From Chlorops oryzae (lineage: Eukaryota; Arthropoda; Insecta; Diptera; Chloropidae), in NCBI GenBank assembly GCA_020466095.1, contig CM035806.1, forward strand, positions 134,182,573-134,246,572: 64,000 nucleotides of DNA. The letters are read 5' to 3'. Made by a program: the position numbers and the translations under genes. Below, in pieces: positions 10,994 to 22,582 of this stretch. The stretch's first letter is position 1, and each line of letters begins with the position of its first letter. A model generated the notes under the pieces. That model saw only the letters and a program-made list of their open reading frames with translations. It ran no database searches and had not been told where the DNA came from.

Positions 10994-12271
10994 ATCGCGG
11001 GTGCAACATTTACACGTATGTTTTAGTTTCATGTAACTAAATAACAAAACATTTTTAATAAAAATAGTCTTGAAAAGGCTACATCTTAATATTTTATATT
11101 TATTGCATATAGGTCACAAGTTTTTCAAAATAATACTATTAAAGTCTTAAAAATGATTTTAATTGCCATCGCGGGTGCAACAAATTTGGCCCTACGTTTC
11201 TAGATCAGAGACAAAAAACGCATAAATCTGTTAATTGTGATACATTTTATGTGTTATGCCTTAATATTTTGTTAGATGTATATTTAACAAACTACAGGAA
11301 ATGAAAAGTGTTAACAAGAGAAAAATAAACTAAGAGTTATTCAGTTTTATATTAATCGCAGGTGCAACATCAAATTGTCGCGGGTGCAACCAATCTTTTT
11401 TTTTTTGCCGGTTTTGCAGAGCAATTGTACGAGGACATACAAATATCGTTTTAAAACAGCAATTTGGACAGTAGGAGTTTCAGGACATGCTCATCGTCAT
11501 TATTTTGATGCTTGAAAAGACGTTAATGGAGTTTCGTCATTTATAAATTCAGTATCTGAATCACTGTAGACATCGAAAACGATCCATCTCTTTTAAAGCG
11601 GTAATAAAGATTTGCTCTGGTCCGAAACTGAAGGCACAGATATATCAGGATGCAGAGTTTCTTTTCGTATTTTGAGATATGAAAGAGGCTCCAAGTCGTC
11701 ATCACTCCAATCACTTTCTGTATTATTGGGGCCTTTTGGCGACTTCAAAACCAATTTGCATTTAAAATGAGACCGTGAGGTGCGCACCACAGAAATGCTA
11801 CGAGTCTCTTCAAATTGGAAGAAATGTTTTGATTGAATGCTTGGTATATGTTTCAGCCCTCCCATTGTTCATCCAACATGGATATCTTTTCATTAATTTC
11901 TATTTTTATCACATATTTAAAGAAGATGTTCTTAGAGTGACTGCGAGCTAAATCATAAAATTCTAGGACACAGTTGACGATGGCCTTTCAGCATATATTA
12001 TTAGTCAGGGCATATCAAAATAATAAAATATGTAGTCAATCGCACAAGAAGGTTAAATGACAAATAGTTGCACCCGTGATCTGACATCAAAATCGCGGGT
12101 GCAACCAATTTAAGTTATCGATTATTTTAACCTGGCAATCACTACACTTTTAAAAACGATTAATTTATGTTTAGTTTTCGTTTCTTCTTACTTTCACAAA
12201 GTTTCGGAATGCTAGCTCTTTATTTATGTGAAAAAAGTAAACTTTTACACTTTTTGTATCGCGGGTGCAAC
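10994..12271. repeat. Dispersed 14-bp motif ATCGCGGGTGCAAC, 7 copies
   Basis: Copies at 10994, 11168, 11355 (one mismatch), 11378 (last 13 bp), 12092 and 12258 on the plus strand, and 12067-12080 on the minus strand (one mismatch). Two pairs are close: 11355/11378 are direct with 23-bp spacing, and 12067/12092 are in opposite orientation. Surroundings are AT-rich. I saw no terminal inverted repeats around the block. It could be a set of protein-binding sites, such as transposase sites in a decayed element. Confidence 0.8.
11593..11865 (-). pseudogene. Acidic open frame inside the motif array, unrecognised
   Basis: Open frame of 90 codons with a compositionally normal protein sequence, including SRSHFKCKLVLKSPKG and an acidic patch ESDWSDDDLEPLSYL. 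Further on in another frame (about 11515-11580) comes YSDSDTEFINDETPLTSF, which suggests a frameshifted continuation. Acidic N-terminal stretches occur in several transposases, but no family was recognised. It lies between the two clusters of the 14-bp motif and may be the remnant of the protein that used them. Confidence 0.35.
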
Positions 12272-13051
12272 AAGTCAACAGCGTATTTTAGGAATCAATA
12301 ATGCTTCATAAATAACAACATATGCTTACATTTTTGCAACGCGAGGATAAATTTTTATTCCCACTTCAATTTAGTCGGTAAAATGTAACCTCAAACTGTC
12401 GGCAACAGCTGTTTTGTGACAGTTTAAAAAGGTATGACTTTAAAGTTTTGTCAGGATTTTTGAAAAGTAATATTTTCAAACGCGCCAATAAATGAAATAT
12501 GGAGTTAAATCAAATATAAATAAATTTAATGTTAAATTTCGACTTTCTTCTTTGTAATTTTGAGAAAAAAAAAAAAAACACTTTTACCGTAAATAAAAAA
12601 TTATTATCAGAAATCGTGTATAGCGGAATCGCCCAGAAATAAATGCTGTTATTGAATTTGGTAGCCCATGTGATCGCGTGTCTTTTTGACCCTTTTTTTT
12701 ATACTTTCGCAGGAACTCCATCGGCCGTATAAAGAAGACTTGAACGTATGCGCAACAACATTTATGTTTAAAAGGTAGCATGCATCTCGCTGCGAAATAA
12801 AAAAAAATGCCTCAAAACGCCAAAGCCAATACGAATCAAATCAATGCCTGACATTGAGAAAACTCAATCAACGAGATAATCGAAGAATATTGCTAAAAAT
12901 ATATTAATTGAATCGAAAGCTTTTACAAGGAAACCGATCAAGAGAAATTACCGACAACCGACCAATCGACCAACCGACCGACCGAATACCGAAATACGAA
13001 CAGAAAACAATGGAAAGGGAGAGGAGGAAAAGTTTCATAATTACAAAAATA

Positions 13052-13365
13052 CAGTAGAGTCTGGATACTGTGAACCAATGTTTTTAAGGCGTGCTCATAT
13101 TACCGAAGTTGGTCACACTATCGAGACTAGTTTTGAACACTTAATTTGCTTTATTTGGTTCAAAAATAAGTGTAACAATTTACATTGAAGGTTCAAAAAA
13201 AAAAAAAAAAATTATTTTGCTATGGAAAAAAAAAATTCAATGGAGATGTTTTTTTCTTAAGGTCTCCTAATGATGGTCGACCGACCTTGTCGGGAAAGTT
13301 AGAATAGCAGCGTAATATGCTGACTACGCTCTACTCCATGTGTTCACACTATTCAGACTCGCCTG
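13052..13365. mobile_element. pogo-like MITE
   Basis: Left end CAGTAGAGTCTGGATA, right end TTCAGACTCGCCTG, both beside TA. Same family as 2121-2461. Confidence 0.7.
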
Positions 13366-13733
13366 TAATTTACTTGGATTCAGGGCTGTGGAGAGGGGGG
13401 AAAAAGGGGGATTTCCCCCTTTTTAGAGAAAAATGCCAGGGGAATACTCTTTTAGAATAGGGCCGCGGAGGATGCAACCGATAGGACAAAATGGTGGAAT
13501 TGGTCACCTCTAGTGCCCAAGACCGCCTCTAAACGGCCTAAATTCTCTTCATATTTGCTCACATATTGAAAAACTGGTTCAATTTATCTTTTTCTTCGTT
13601 GCGTATCACTCACCTCCACCGCAGTTAATCGCGACACAATGTTTTGGCAAATTTTTTCTTTATATACATATGTGTATGTATATACAATGTAAGTATATAT
13701 ATATATTTTTTTTTTATAAGCGATTACAGTTAG

Positions 13734-14582
13734 AAACAAGTAAGGGTGTTATAATCAGGCGAGCCTGAAATTAGAATACCCGACACAGACACACATGTTC
13801 AAATAGTTTTTCATATCAAGAGTTATTTAAGGCCATAGGGGGCCCCATATACTGACTTTTGTTAAATTTCTTTAGGAAAACTGCCCGCTTGCCACGCCCA
13901 CTTTTCCAATTTTTGTTTAATAATAATCGGAGGCTTAAATATACGCTCAAATTCTAAGTTTCATTAAAATATTTCGAAAAAGTCCGATTTTGAGGCAGTT
14001 TTGGGATTTTTGTGGCAGACTCTAGTACTGGAGGTACCCTTAATAATGGATCGATCAAGGAAATTTTTTGGAAGGATGTTAATGACTACAAAGGAAGCAT
14101 ACGTGTCATCTTTTGTTCAAGTCCTATTTGAATTTCGGGTGTAGGAGACAATTTTCGAAAACCGCCCTTCTGTCACGCCCACTTTTCCAATTTTTGGAAA
14201 TCATATTGCTGGCCTCTAAATATGATCAAATATCAAATTTCATCAAAATATCTTGAAAAACTTCGATTTTAGACCAGTTTTTGTGATTTTCGTAACAGAC
14301 CCTAGTACTGGAGGTACCCCTAAAAATGGTCTGATCGGGTCCATTCTCGAACTTGTTCTTACTCATGTCCCCGTGAGCACGCATACCAAATTTTGTCAAG
14401 ATAGCTCAACTCCTTCTATAAGATAACTGTATATAGACAGACGGACATTGCTAAATCGAATCTCCTAGTGACGCTGATCATTTCTATATATATTTTGTAT
14501 GGTCTATCTCGACTGGTTCTGGGTGTTACACACAACCACACGAACGCAATATACCCTCGACACAGAGTGTGTCGGGTATAAA
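13734..14582 (-). mobile_element. INE-1/DINE-1-like non-autonomous Helitron, copy A
   Basis: Reverse orientation. On the minus strand it begins TATACCCGACACACTCTGTG, folds back (TGTCGAGGGTATA), runs through GATCAGCGTCACTAGGAGAT and a GTCTGTC-rich tract, has two blocks with GCCACGCCCACTTTTCCAAT on its plus-strand copy, and ends near CACCCTTACTTG. This order matches my memory of the Drosophila INE-1 element: TATACCC start, GATCAGC block, CGTCTGTC repeats, CCACGCCCAC repeats and a hairpin before TTG. No coding capacity. Confidence 0.8.
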
Positions 14583-15332
14583 AAGTGCACAATATGCCAA
14601 GATAATGCGCCAATATCGTGTTGAGAATATTTTTCTAGTTCGATTTCATTTCAAATAAATTGCGTATTTTTTATTTTGTAAACACAGACATGACAGACAG
14701 AGCACATGCGCGCGATTTGGAGTATGTGCAGGCGATCGAATGATTATTGAATTGAAACTGATTTAAAGAGCGGAGCGGAAAGGAGAGGAGCGCCACTATG
14801 GATTTGTACCAACGCACCGCACGATCGAAAGGCGTTTGGCGTTTGGCAATTGACAATTGTTGCCGTTGCCAATCAAGCGACATGAAATATAAACCCGAGT
14901 TTCCAAACACTTCCTGAGCACACATGTGCTTATATATTTACGGACATTCATGTGGGCTCTCACCTATGAAGCAACATTCCCTGACGAAAGTTTAAATCCA
15001 TTTAAAAATTACATACTACCCAGCCGGAATTTAACGCCTGCATGACCAAAGTCACTAGTGTTGAAGTAGTGACACATTCATTCGTAAAGAGATCTATTGG
15101 TGCTCTTTGGAATGATCTTCGTGAGAAAATATCATGGAAAAAAAGAGCTCATTAGCCCCTTTTTCAAAAGAAAATTTTCATTTGATTTGTGGACTCCACC
15201 AAACCAACAATCCACAATTTAGTATTAGACACCATATATAAAAATTTTCAAAAAAAAAAAAACAATTTAATTGGCAAGACGGAATCTTATTGCTCAAACC
15301 AGAGTATAAAATTTAAAAAGATCTAAAAATGC

Positions 15333-15437
15333 GCTCGTTTCGGCGTTAGCCCATCGCAAACTAAGATTTACAAATGCAATTTGCATTGGCGCGCCATGGC
15401 GGTCCGTAGTTTGCGATGGGCTAACGCCGAAATGAGC
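15333..15437. mobile_element. Fold-back element, 31-bp arms
   Basis: Arms 15333-15363 and 15407-15437 are inverse complements with one mismatch (start GCTCGTTTCGGCGTTAGCCC). The 43-bp loop contains TGCAATTTGCA and GGCGCGCC palindromes. The transcript would form a near-perfect hairpin. Confidence 0.8.
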
Positions 15438-16056
15438 GAATCGCAAGCTCTTTACTCGTGTTATACTCTCATAACTCATAAATAACTCCCTATTTAAAAC
15501 AAAAGTGATTTTTTTCCGGTCGTTTGAATTTTTTTACAGAGAGCTTCGACTGTTTTTTAACTGTGTATATCAAAGTCGGGCTTGACCGATTTTAGCTTTG
15601 TTTGTTACTTGTTATTTTTTTTTTTTAAACATTATGAGCAAAATTTTAAATAGGTCAGTGTGACGCAGTGGAATTAACCTTTTAATTTTCAGTGTTCATA
15701 TAAGGCTTCAGTTTTTTTAGTAAAAAAATATGTAGTCTAAAAGAAGTCATAATACAGAGGTGTCACAAAATCCGATAGCTGTCGGAATCGGAATAAAAAC
15801 CGATCGAAATTTCATACAGAATTTACAAATTTTGTTGTTTTTGGGTTTGATTCGGATCTATTATCGGTTCTTAATTGCACAGAGCTCTTTTTTATCCGGC
15901 AGTCTATGAAATATATATGAAAATTCAGGCTACTAAAAATCCAATTCCGACAGGTATCGGATTATGTGACACCCCCGATAATAATGTTTGCTGGGAAATA
16001 TTGGGAAATTATTGAACAGATTTCGATTGATTGACCTGATACGTACATACAATGTA

Positions 16057-16476
16057 CATTTGAGTCTGGATAGATGTAACTAATTTTTGCAAGGCCTGTT
16101 CACATTGCCGAGGATGTACACACTATCGAGACAAAATTTTTTTTATGTTGGGAAAGTTAGAATACCGGCGTAATCTGTTTTATAAGCCTCAGTCAACGTG
16201 TTTTTTTTTGTTTTTAATTTGCTTTATTTGGTTCAAAAATTTATATGTAATGGTAAAAAAAAATGTTTTTTTGTTTGTTTGTGAAAAAGCTCAGTTTTTT
16301 GGCAAAAATAAAATGAATAGAGAGCTTTGTTTTTCTAGTTCTCCGAAGGAGTTTTAAAGGGCCTTCTCACGAAAAGTTAAGATAACAAGAAAACCGTTTG
16401 TATAAGCCTCTGTCCATGTGTTCACACCACCAAAATATTTTCTCTATCCGGGGTTCACACTATCCAGCCTCGACTG
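16057..16476. mobile_element. pogo-like MITE
   Basis: Left end decayed (CATTTGAGTCTGGATAG), right end ATCCAGCCTCGACTG, with TA outside. An extra internal stretch duplicates GGAAAGTTAGAATACC-type sequence. Same family as 2121-2461. Confidence 0.65.
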
Positions 16477-17205
16477 TATATGATATACAGACAAAGATAA
16501 AGTAGAATATAACTTGATCGATTCGTGAATTTATCAATAAAAAAGCAAATCGAAATGTGTGCATCTTCGCAATCTGAATGAATAATGAAAATGAGTTTTT
16601 GTTATCGACGCTAAGTGATTGCGCCGCGCAACGATCGCGTGGAATGCTAAGCTTGCACTCTGTTCGCTTCATTGTGTTTGCGAAAGTGCAAGCCCTTGAG
16701 TTAAATTGCAAAATGCGCGCGGTTGCAAAACACCGAACATCAAATCGTACAGTCCTGCCGAGTAATAGATCTTGGAATGGTTTCAATGTATTTTCTAACG
16801 AACGAATTTACGAGCAGTAAAAGCGAAATTCCTCATTTGCTGTGCCGCGGCGTTATTTGCGTTGATGCCGTGATTTCTACTAACGAACGTGCTTGGCATT
16901 CAGAGAAAATGTGTTTTGGAAACCCATTTCGATATGTAATATTTACATTTGAAGGTTCTCAAATTACCATGAATGGAATTTTCATAGTCAATTTCCCTGA
17001 CGCATAAGTGCCAATCGTGCTTTGAAGACAGATTGAGGGATTTTTGGCCATAGAGGCATATTTGTCAGAGGGAATCATCCAAGGGCAGCCCATTAGAAGC
17101 GATATTTTTTTAACTTTTTATTTTGACAATCCCCAAACATTGCTCTCCATGTTGCTTAAGGTCTATGAGTTTCTTGGCAGAAAGCAACATTAACTGTCTT
17201 CATGG

Positions 17206-17236
17206 CCACTCACTCACTCACTCACTCACTCACTCA
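17206..17236. repeat. (ACTC)n tetranucleotide repeat
   Basis: About seven ACTC units. Confidence 0.85.
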
Positions 17237-18093
17237 ATCGGTCAATTGCAAAAGCTCAAGACAATTTAGCGTCACTTAATAATAAAGCGTTACTCGTTTC
17301 AATCGATTTGGGAATTTTTAATTATATAATTTTTTTCTGCAACAGTAGAATACGTAATCCAAGTTCCATGGCTGATGGCTTACGGCACATAATTTAGTCA
17401 TTAAAGTAACCCAACTGAATTGAATGGGGTACCTTCAACTCGGCTTTATTGACGGTTGTGATAATTTTCAAAGTTTCTATATGAAAAGTAGGGAAACTCC
17501 TAAAATAAAATGCATTAATCTATTTGATTTCTTTACTGCTTGATTAAGTTCGAGCCATTCAATCTTAGTTGATGGTCAATTAATTGGAAGCTACGCGCTA
17601 TCAACTTGAGGAACGTGAAGGCAGAAGGCAACCCAACACCCAACGCACGTACTTTTCAGATAAGTGCATAGCTCGACGGTGTGCCTAGTTGAATTTTAAA
17701 ATTTTTAATGGGATTCAAAAAATTTGGCTTGATAGAGGAAAACATACCCATCGACATTTGAAAGTAGCGCCGCACAGTGGGATCGGCTCATACATTTCGG
17801 AGCAAAAACTATAAGGGGTTCTTGTAGAACAATGAAACTTGGTATCGAGCCTTATTTCAATGAAATTATGAAAAAGTTTAGTGTAATATGCTTTCCAGAC
17901 GTACAACGAAATCTCGGGAAAACGCCTGGATTTCATCAGAATAGGAGACATAAACCACCCATGAATGTCATTTAAATCGTTTACCCTAAGGGTTATAGTA
18001 GAGTCCGACCGAACCTTCGGTTTCGGTTCGGCCACCGAATCGTCCTAAATTTTCAGTTTCGGTTTCGGTTCGGTTTTTGCTCGGAATATCTGG

Positions 18094-18170
18094 ATTCTGG
18101 GATAGTGTAGGAGATGCGTGCTATGCTGTTGATCTCAGGGTCCGCGGATCGATTTCCGACCCAGGCGAAA
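18094..18170 (+). repeat. tRNA-like fragment, possible SINE head
   Basis: GGATAGTGTAGGAGATGCGT followed by GTCCGCGGATCGATTTCC resembles A-box and B-box spacing of a pol III promoter. No cloverleaf was confirmed. It lies inside the MITE at 17999-20355. Confidence 0.25.
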
Positions 18171-18351
18171 CGGAGTGTAACGTTCCAAGCCTAGCACTTG
18201 TTTTTCAAAAACTCCACTGCAACATACATACGTACATACTGTTATGGAAATACCAAAAGACTTGAAACAAAACTTTGTACAACTAATTAAAGTGAAAAAC
18301 TAATTTTAATAATGTGAATTCGGAGTTTTTTTTTTTTTTTTGTACACATAA

Positions 18352-19682
18352 ACAGGTTGGCTGAATAAGTCCCCGGTCTTAACAAAAGAAAAAACACATT
18401 TTTTGTCAAAAAATATCGTTTAATTATTAATTCAACATAGTTCAACCAATTCAAAGATTCGATACAACGATTTAAAATCGACCAAAATTCCAAATTTCTT
18501 TAGATACCATTAAAATTGGTAGTAATCCTTCAATTTGCCTCAAAATAGGCCTCATTTCGGCTGAATCACCAATTCATTGAAAAAGCCAAATTTTTTCCCT
18601 GCGAGCATCCATAATTATGAGGTCTGAGAATCAAAAATAAAAGTCGCTGGGGGCCAGATCTGGAGAATACGGTGGGTGGGGAAGCAATTCGAAGCCTAAT
18701 TCATGTTTTTGCCATCGTTCTCAATGACTTGTGGCACGGTGCGTTGTCTTGGTGGAACAACACTTTTTCTTCTTCATATGGGGGCCGTTTTGCCGCGATT
18801 TCGACCTTCAAACGCTCCAATAACGACATATAATAGTCACTGTTGATGGTTTTTCCCTTCTCAAGATAATCGATAAAAATTATTCCATGCCCATCCCAAA
18901 AAACAGAGGCCATTACTTTGCCAGCGGACTTTTGAGTCTTTCCACGCTTCGGAGACGGTTCACCGATCGCTGTCCACTCAGCCGACTGTCGATTGGACTC
19001 AGGAGTGTAAGTGATAGAGCCATGTTTCATCCATTGTCACATATCGACGCAAAAACTCGGGTGTATTGCGAGTTAACAGCTGCAAACACCGCTCAGAATC
19101 ATCAACACGTTGTTGTTTTTGGTCAAATGTGAGCTCGCGCGGCACCCATTTTGCACAGAGCTTTTTCATATCCAAATATTGATGAATGATATGACCAACA
19201 CGTTCCTTTGATATCTTTAAGGCCTCTGCTATCTCGATCAACTTCATTTTACGGTCATTCAAAATCATTTTGTGAATTTTTTTGAATGTTTTCGTCGGTA
19301 ACCACCTCTTTCGGCGTCCACTGCGTTCACCGTCCTCCGTGCTCATTTCACCACGCTTGAATTTTGCATACCAATCAATTATTGTTGATTTTCCTGGGAC
19401 AGAGTCCGGAAACTCATTATCAAGCCAAGTTTTTGCTTCCACTGTATTTTTTCCCTTCAGAAAACAGTATTTTATCAAAACACGAAATTCCTTTTTTTCC
19501 ATTTTTTTCACAATAATCAAAAGTTGCTTCACAAAAGACGCTCTATCTCACAAACTAATTGACTTACAGACGTCAAATTTTGACACGAATCATTTGAAGG
19601 TTGCCACTATATAAAAATAATATGCATTTAATACTAGCGACGCCATCTATGTGTCAGACCGGGGACTTATCAGCCAACCTGT
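18352..19682 (-). pseudogene. Himar1-like mariner, copy 1, decayed
   Basis: Irritans-subfamily mariner transposon. Terminal repeats are ACAGGTTGGCTGAATAAGTC (left, with an inserted base) and its inverse at 19682, TA outside. The transposase reads on the minus strand from ATG 19502 (MEKKEFRVLIKYCFLKGK). Two opposite 1-bp indels scramble about 12 residues near 19290-19325 (RRKRWLPTKTF instead of RPKEVVTDENI). A 1-bp insertion at about 19009 breaks the frame after DETWLYH. The C-terminal half, including QDNAPCHKS, is frameshifted many times and full of small insertions. It is inactive. It interrupts the MITE at 17999-20355. Confidence 0.92.
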
Positions 19683-22582
19683 TAATACTGTTATGTTTTT
19701 TTTTTACATTAGTAATGTATATGCCTCGGAATTTGGATATGTAAAAAAAAAAAGAAAAAAAAAAAAAATAAAAAAAAATGCAGAGATCAAAATATTCAAA
19801 AAATATCAAAAAAATCAAACCAAAATGCAAAAAATTCAAAATATTCTAAAAATTCACTGTCAAAAATTTCAAACTAGTTCGATTTAGGGCCGTTTTCTCA
19901 TTTTTTTTATCTGTAAGTTAAATTATCCTGATGATTATTTCATACAAATTTGATTAATAAGTCAAAGAAATTGAAATTTAACTGGCAGATAGAGATTAAA
20001 AGTAGGATAAGAAAACGGCCCTTAGTATGCCTATTAATATAATAATATATATGATTGAATTGTCAAATTAACAAAAAAAAAAGCCTACTTCAGTGAATAA
20101 AATATTGAAAAAGCACAGTTAAATGCAAAAAAAATTCAATAAATTCAATAAGTTCAAATAATTCAAAATATTCAAAATCCGAGCTCTAGTAATGTAAATA
20201 TTTTAAAATCATATGCTAGCAAACAATAAAATTAGTTTTGTTTCTCAGATCTGAAAAGTTTCGGTTTCGGTTCGGCCACCGAATCCTTAAAAAATACCTA
20301 ATATTCGTTTTCGTTCGTTTTCGGTTGCAAAAATTTTGACTTCGGTCGGACTCTAGGTTAAGCCTTCAACTCGTTAAGAATATCGAAAGCTTGAAATTCT
20401 CGAATATAATCCTTAGTTTATGCCATTAAGCCTATTCTGATTCACCGTTTGTTTATATATATCTATCTATATATAGTATATTTGATATATATATTAATAA
20501 AATAATACTTCCATATTTATAAATATACGTAATATTTGCGTAATAATCTGATAATGTTTTTGTACCAATATTGAACATCATTTGAGAAAAAAAAAAATTA
20601 GCATAGAGGAGTCAATCAATCAATCACTTAGCATTTATTTGAATATTTCAAAAATGTTCCATTGAATTATAATAAATTATTTAATACTTGCTGTAAACTC
20701 GCCTGTAAGACTATCATTTAGATTGTTTCTAAACCTCAAAAAGTTTAATCCGCAAAATGGAATACACTGAATCAAAAACTACTTAGAACTCTTTGCTTGT
20801 CAAATCCTACGATTAATTATGGCATTGCTCCATTAAATTCGCTCAGCCGTATACGGAATAAACGAGTTTGGTTGAAGGGTTGTCTGTAAATTACACTTTC
20901 ATTACCTTAGAATATATATAAGAAATTGGTTTTTTATTTTCCTTATTTGACAATCCTCAAACCAGACAAAATTACGACAATTGACCTAAAAAGAAGTGAC
21001 CTACGGTCACCCGTTTTGCGAACCGGTCCTTCTGTAACGACAGGCCCATGTTAAAAAGGTCAGTTGAATACATTAGAAGTGGAATTATGAGGGGACTAGT
21101 ACTGGTAACATGAAGGACTGACCGAAGACTATACTTGGGTCAGTCCGGAGTACTGCAGGGCATGCTGAAGACTATGAGCCTGGGAGTATACTACATTTTT
21201 TTCTATATCGCATCAAAAAATTTAATTGGAGTTTTTGCGACTTTTTTAAGAAAATCTAAAGATTTGTTCCTGTAGAGCAGATTGCTGCAGCTAAATCGTG
21301 CAAAAATGGAAAGAAGAGATATTTTTCTACAATAAAAAAAGCACACCTTTTTTCAATTAAAATTAATAGACCACTGTATTAAAGCACTGTTCTTTAACCA
21401 TTCATGCTGTCTACATAATTGGTTCGATTAATCGACAGGCAAAGACTATCAGGCATGCTCTAGAAATCGAATCCGAATAAAAAATTCGAAATCAATGTGA
21501 TTTCAATATACTTAAATTTGATCTATTTAAAATTTTTTTGTGGGGCTTCGATATCAAGAGCATGCCTTATTTGCCATATTTGAATAAAAAATGTGTGAAA
21601 TATTTTTGGCGAAAATACTACAAATTTTAAGGAAGATTTTATATTTTTTCCTTTCAAAATAATCTTGTGGATTTCACCCATTTCTGGGCAAACCACTGAC
21701 TTCTTTTTGAAGCATTACCCAACAAAACTTCATTATTACATTTTTGAATGAAGATGGTCGCAAAATCGGGGCTTTTTCATTCGAAATCCCACTGTGCGCC
21801 ATAGCGACAAAAAAAGTATGAGAATTAGAATTATCGTGTATTGAAATGTTAGGATTTTTTGTTATCTTCTGACCGCAACCATAAATTACAATTTCAAAGC
21901 GACAAAACAAAATAAAACAAAGCCACCGCTGAATTCTGATAAAATTCTCTTCGTACATGGCTGCAATCGCACATTGTATGTACATATCTTGGAGAAACTC
22001 ACTGATATATTTCGCTAGATGAATGTTGGGTGGCGTGTGAAAGAGGTTTCATGCAAAGAAGAGTATGATAAGCATTTTTGGGAAGGCACGCTTGCAAAGT
22101 CCTAAGGGAATCGAAGAGGTCTGTCGGGCCTTTTGTGACATGCTAACCGGAAGTTGGGCGTAAAACTGTTTTAGCACGTGATTGACATTGCCCAGCGAAA
22201 CATTAATAATTTGAAAAGAAGTGGCAATTTAAGACATGTGATGGACAAGGAAGGAATCGAATCTTGAACACTCAATTAACAAAAAAAAAAAAAAAAAAAA
22301 AAACCAAGCGTAGAAATTATGAAGTTTACCCTCTGTGTGCCAGTGCACATCCCGACCCTCGTAGGGACTACATAGATACATACAGTCGACTCTCGTTAAT
22401 TCAAACCTGCGATAATTCGAACCTCTCTATAACTCAAAGCGATCCCGAGTTCAAAATCTCTCGATGTATATGTATGTTTGAAAAAAAAATTTTTAAACAG
22501 GCCCCAAGGCTAAGACGATTAAGACAAAGTATTCTGGACATTTTCATGATTATTAAGAAGCCTCATATGCCGGCTTTTGCTC

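Larger units (their letters stand above)
17999..20355. mobile_element. TAGAGTCCGACC-ended MITE, split by a mariner
   Basis: Ends TAGAGTCCGACCGAA (17999-18013) and its exact inverse (20341-20355), with TTCGGTTTCGGTT-rich subterminal sequence on both sides. The flanks GGTTATAG and GGTTAAGC share the first five bases. About 1.0 kb once the 1331-bp mariner is removed. Related to the TAGTGTCCGACC family at 35139. Probably hAT-type. Confidence 0.7.
17773..21796. mobile_element. Transib-type element with RSS-like ends, carrying nested insertions
   Basis: Left end CACAGTGGGATCGGCTCATA and right end (inverse) CACAGTGGGATTTCGAATG. Flanks are CGCCG (17768-17772) and CGCCA (21797-21801), a GC-rich 5-bp target pair with one mismatch. 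CACWATG-like ends and 5-bp GC-rich duplications are Transib hallmarks. After the heptamer, the left end has a 22-bp spacer then GCAAAAACT; the right has a 12-bp spacer then AAAAAGCCC. The interior contains a MITE at 17999-20355, itself split by a mariner at 18352-19682. Removing these leaves about 1.7 kb with no transposase frame, so it is non-autonomous or decayed. Confidence 0.7.
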
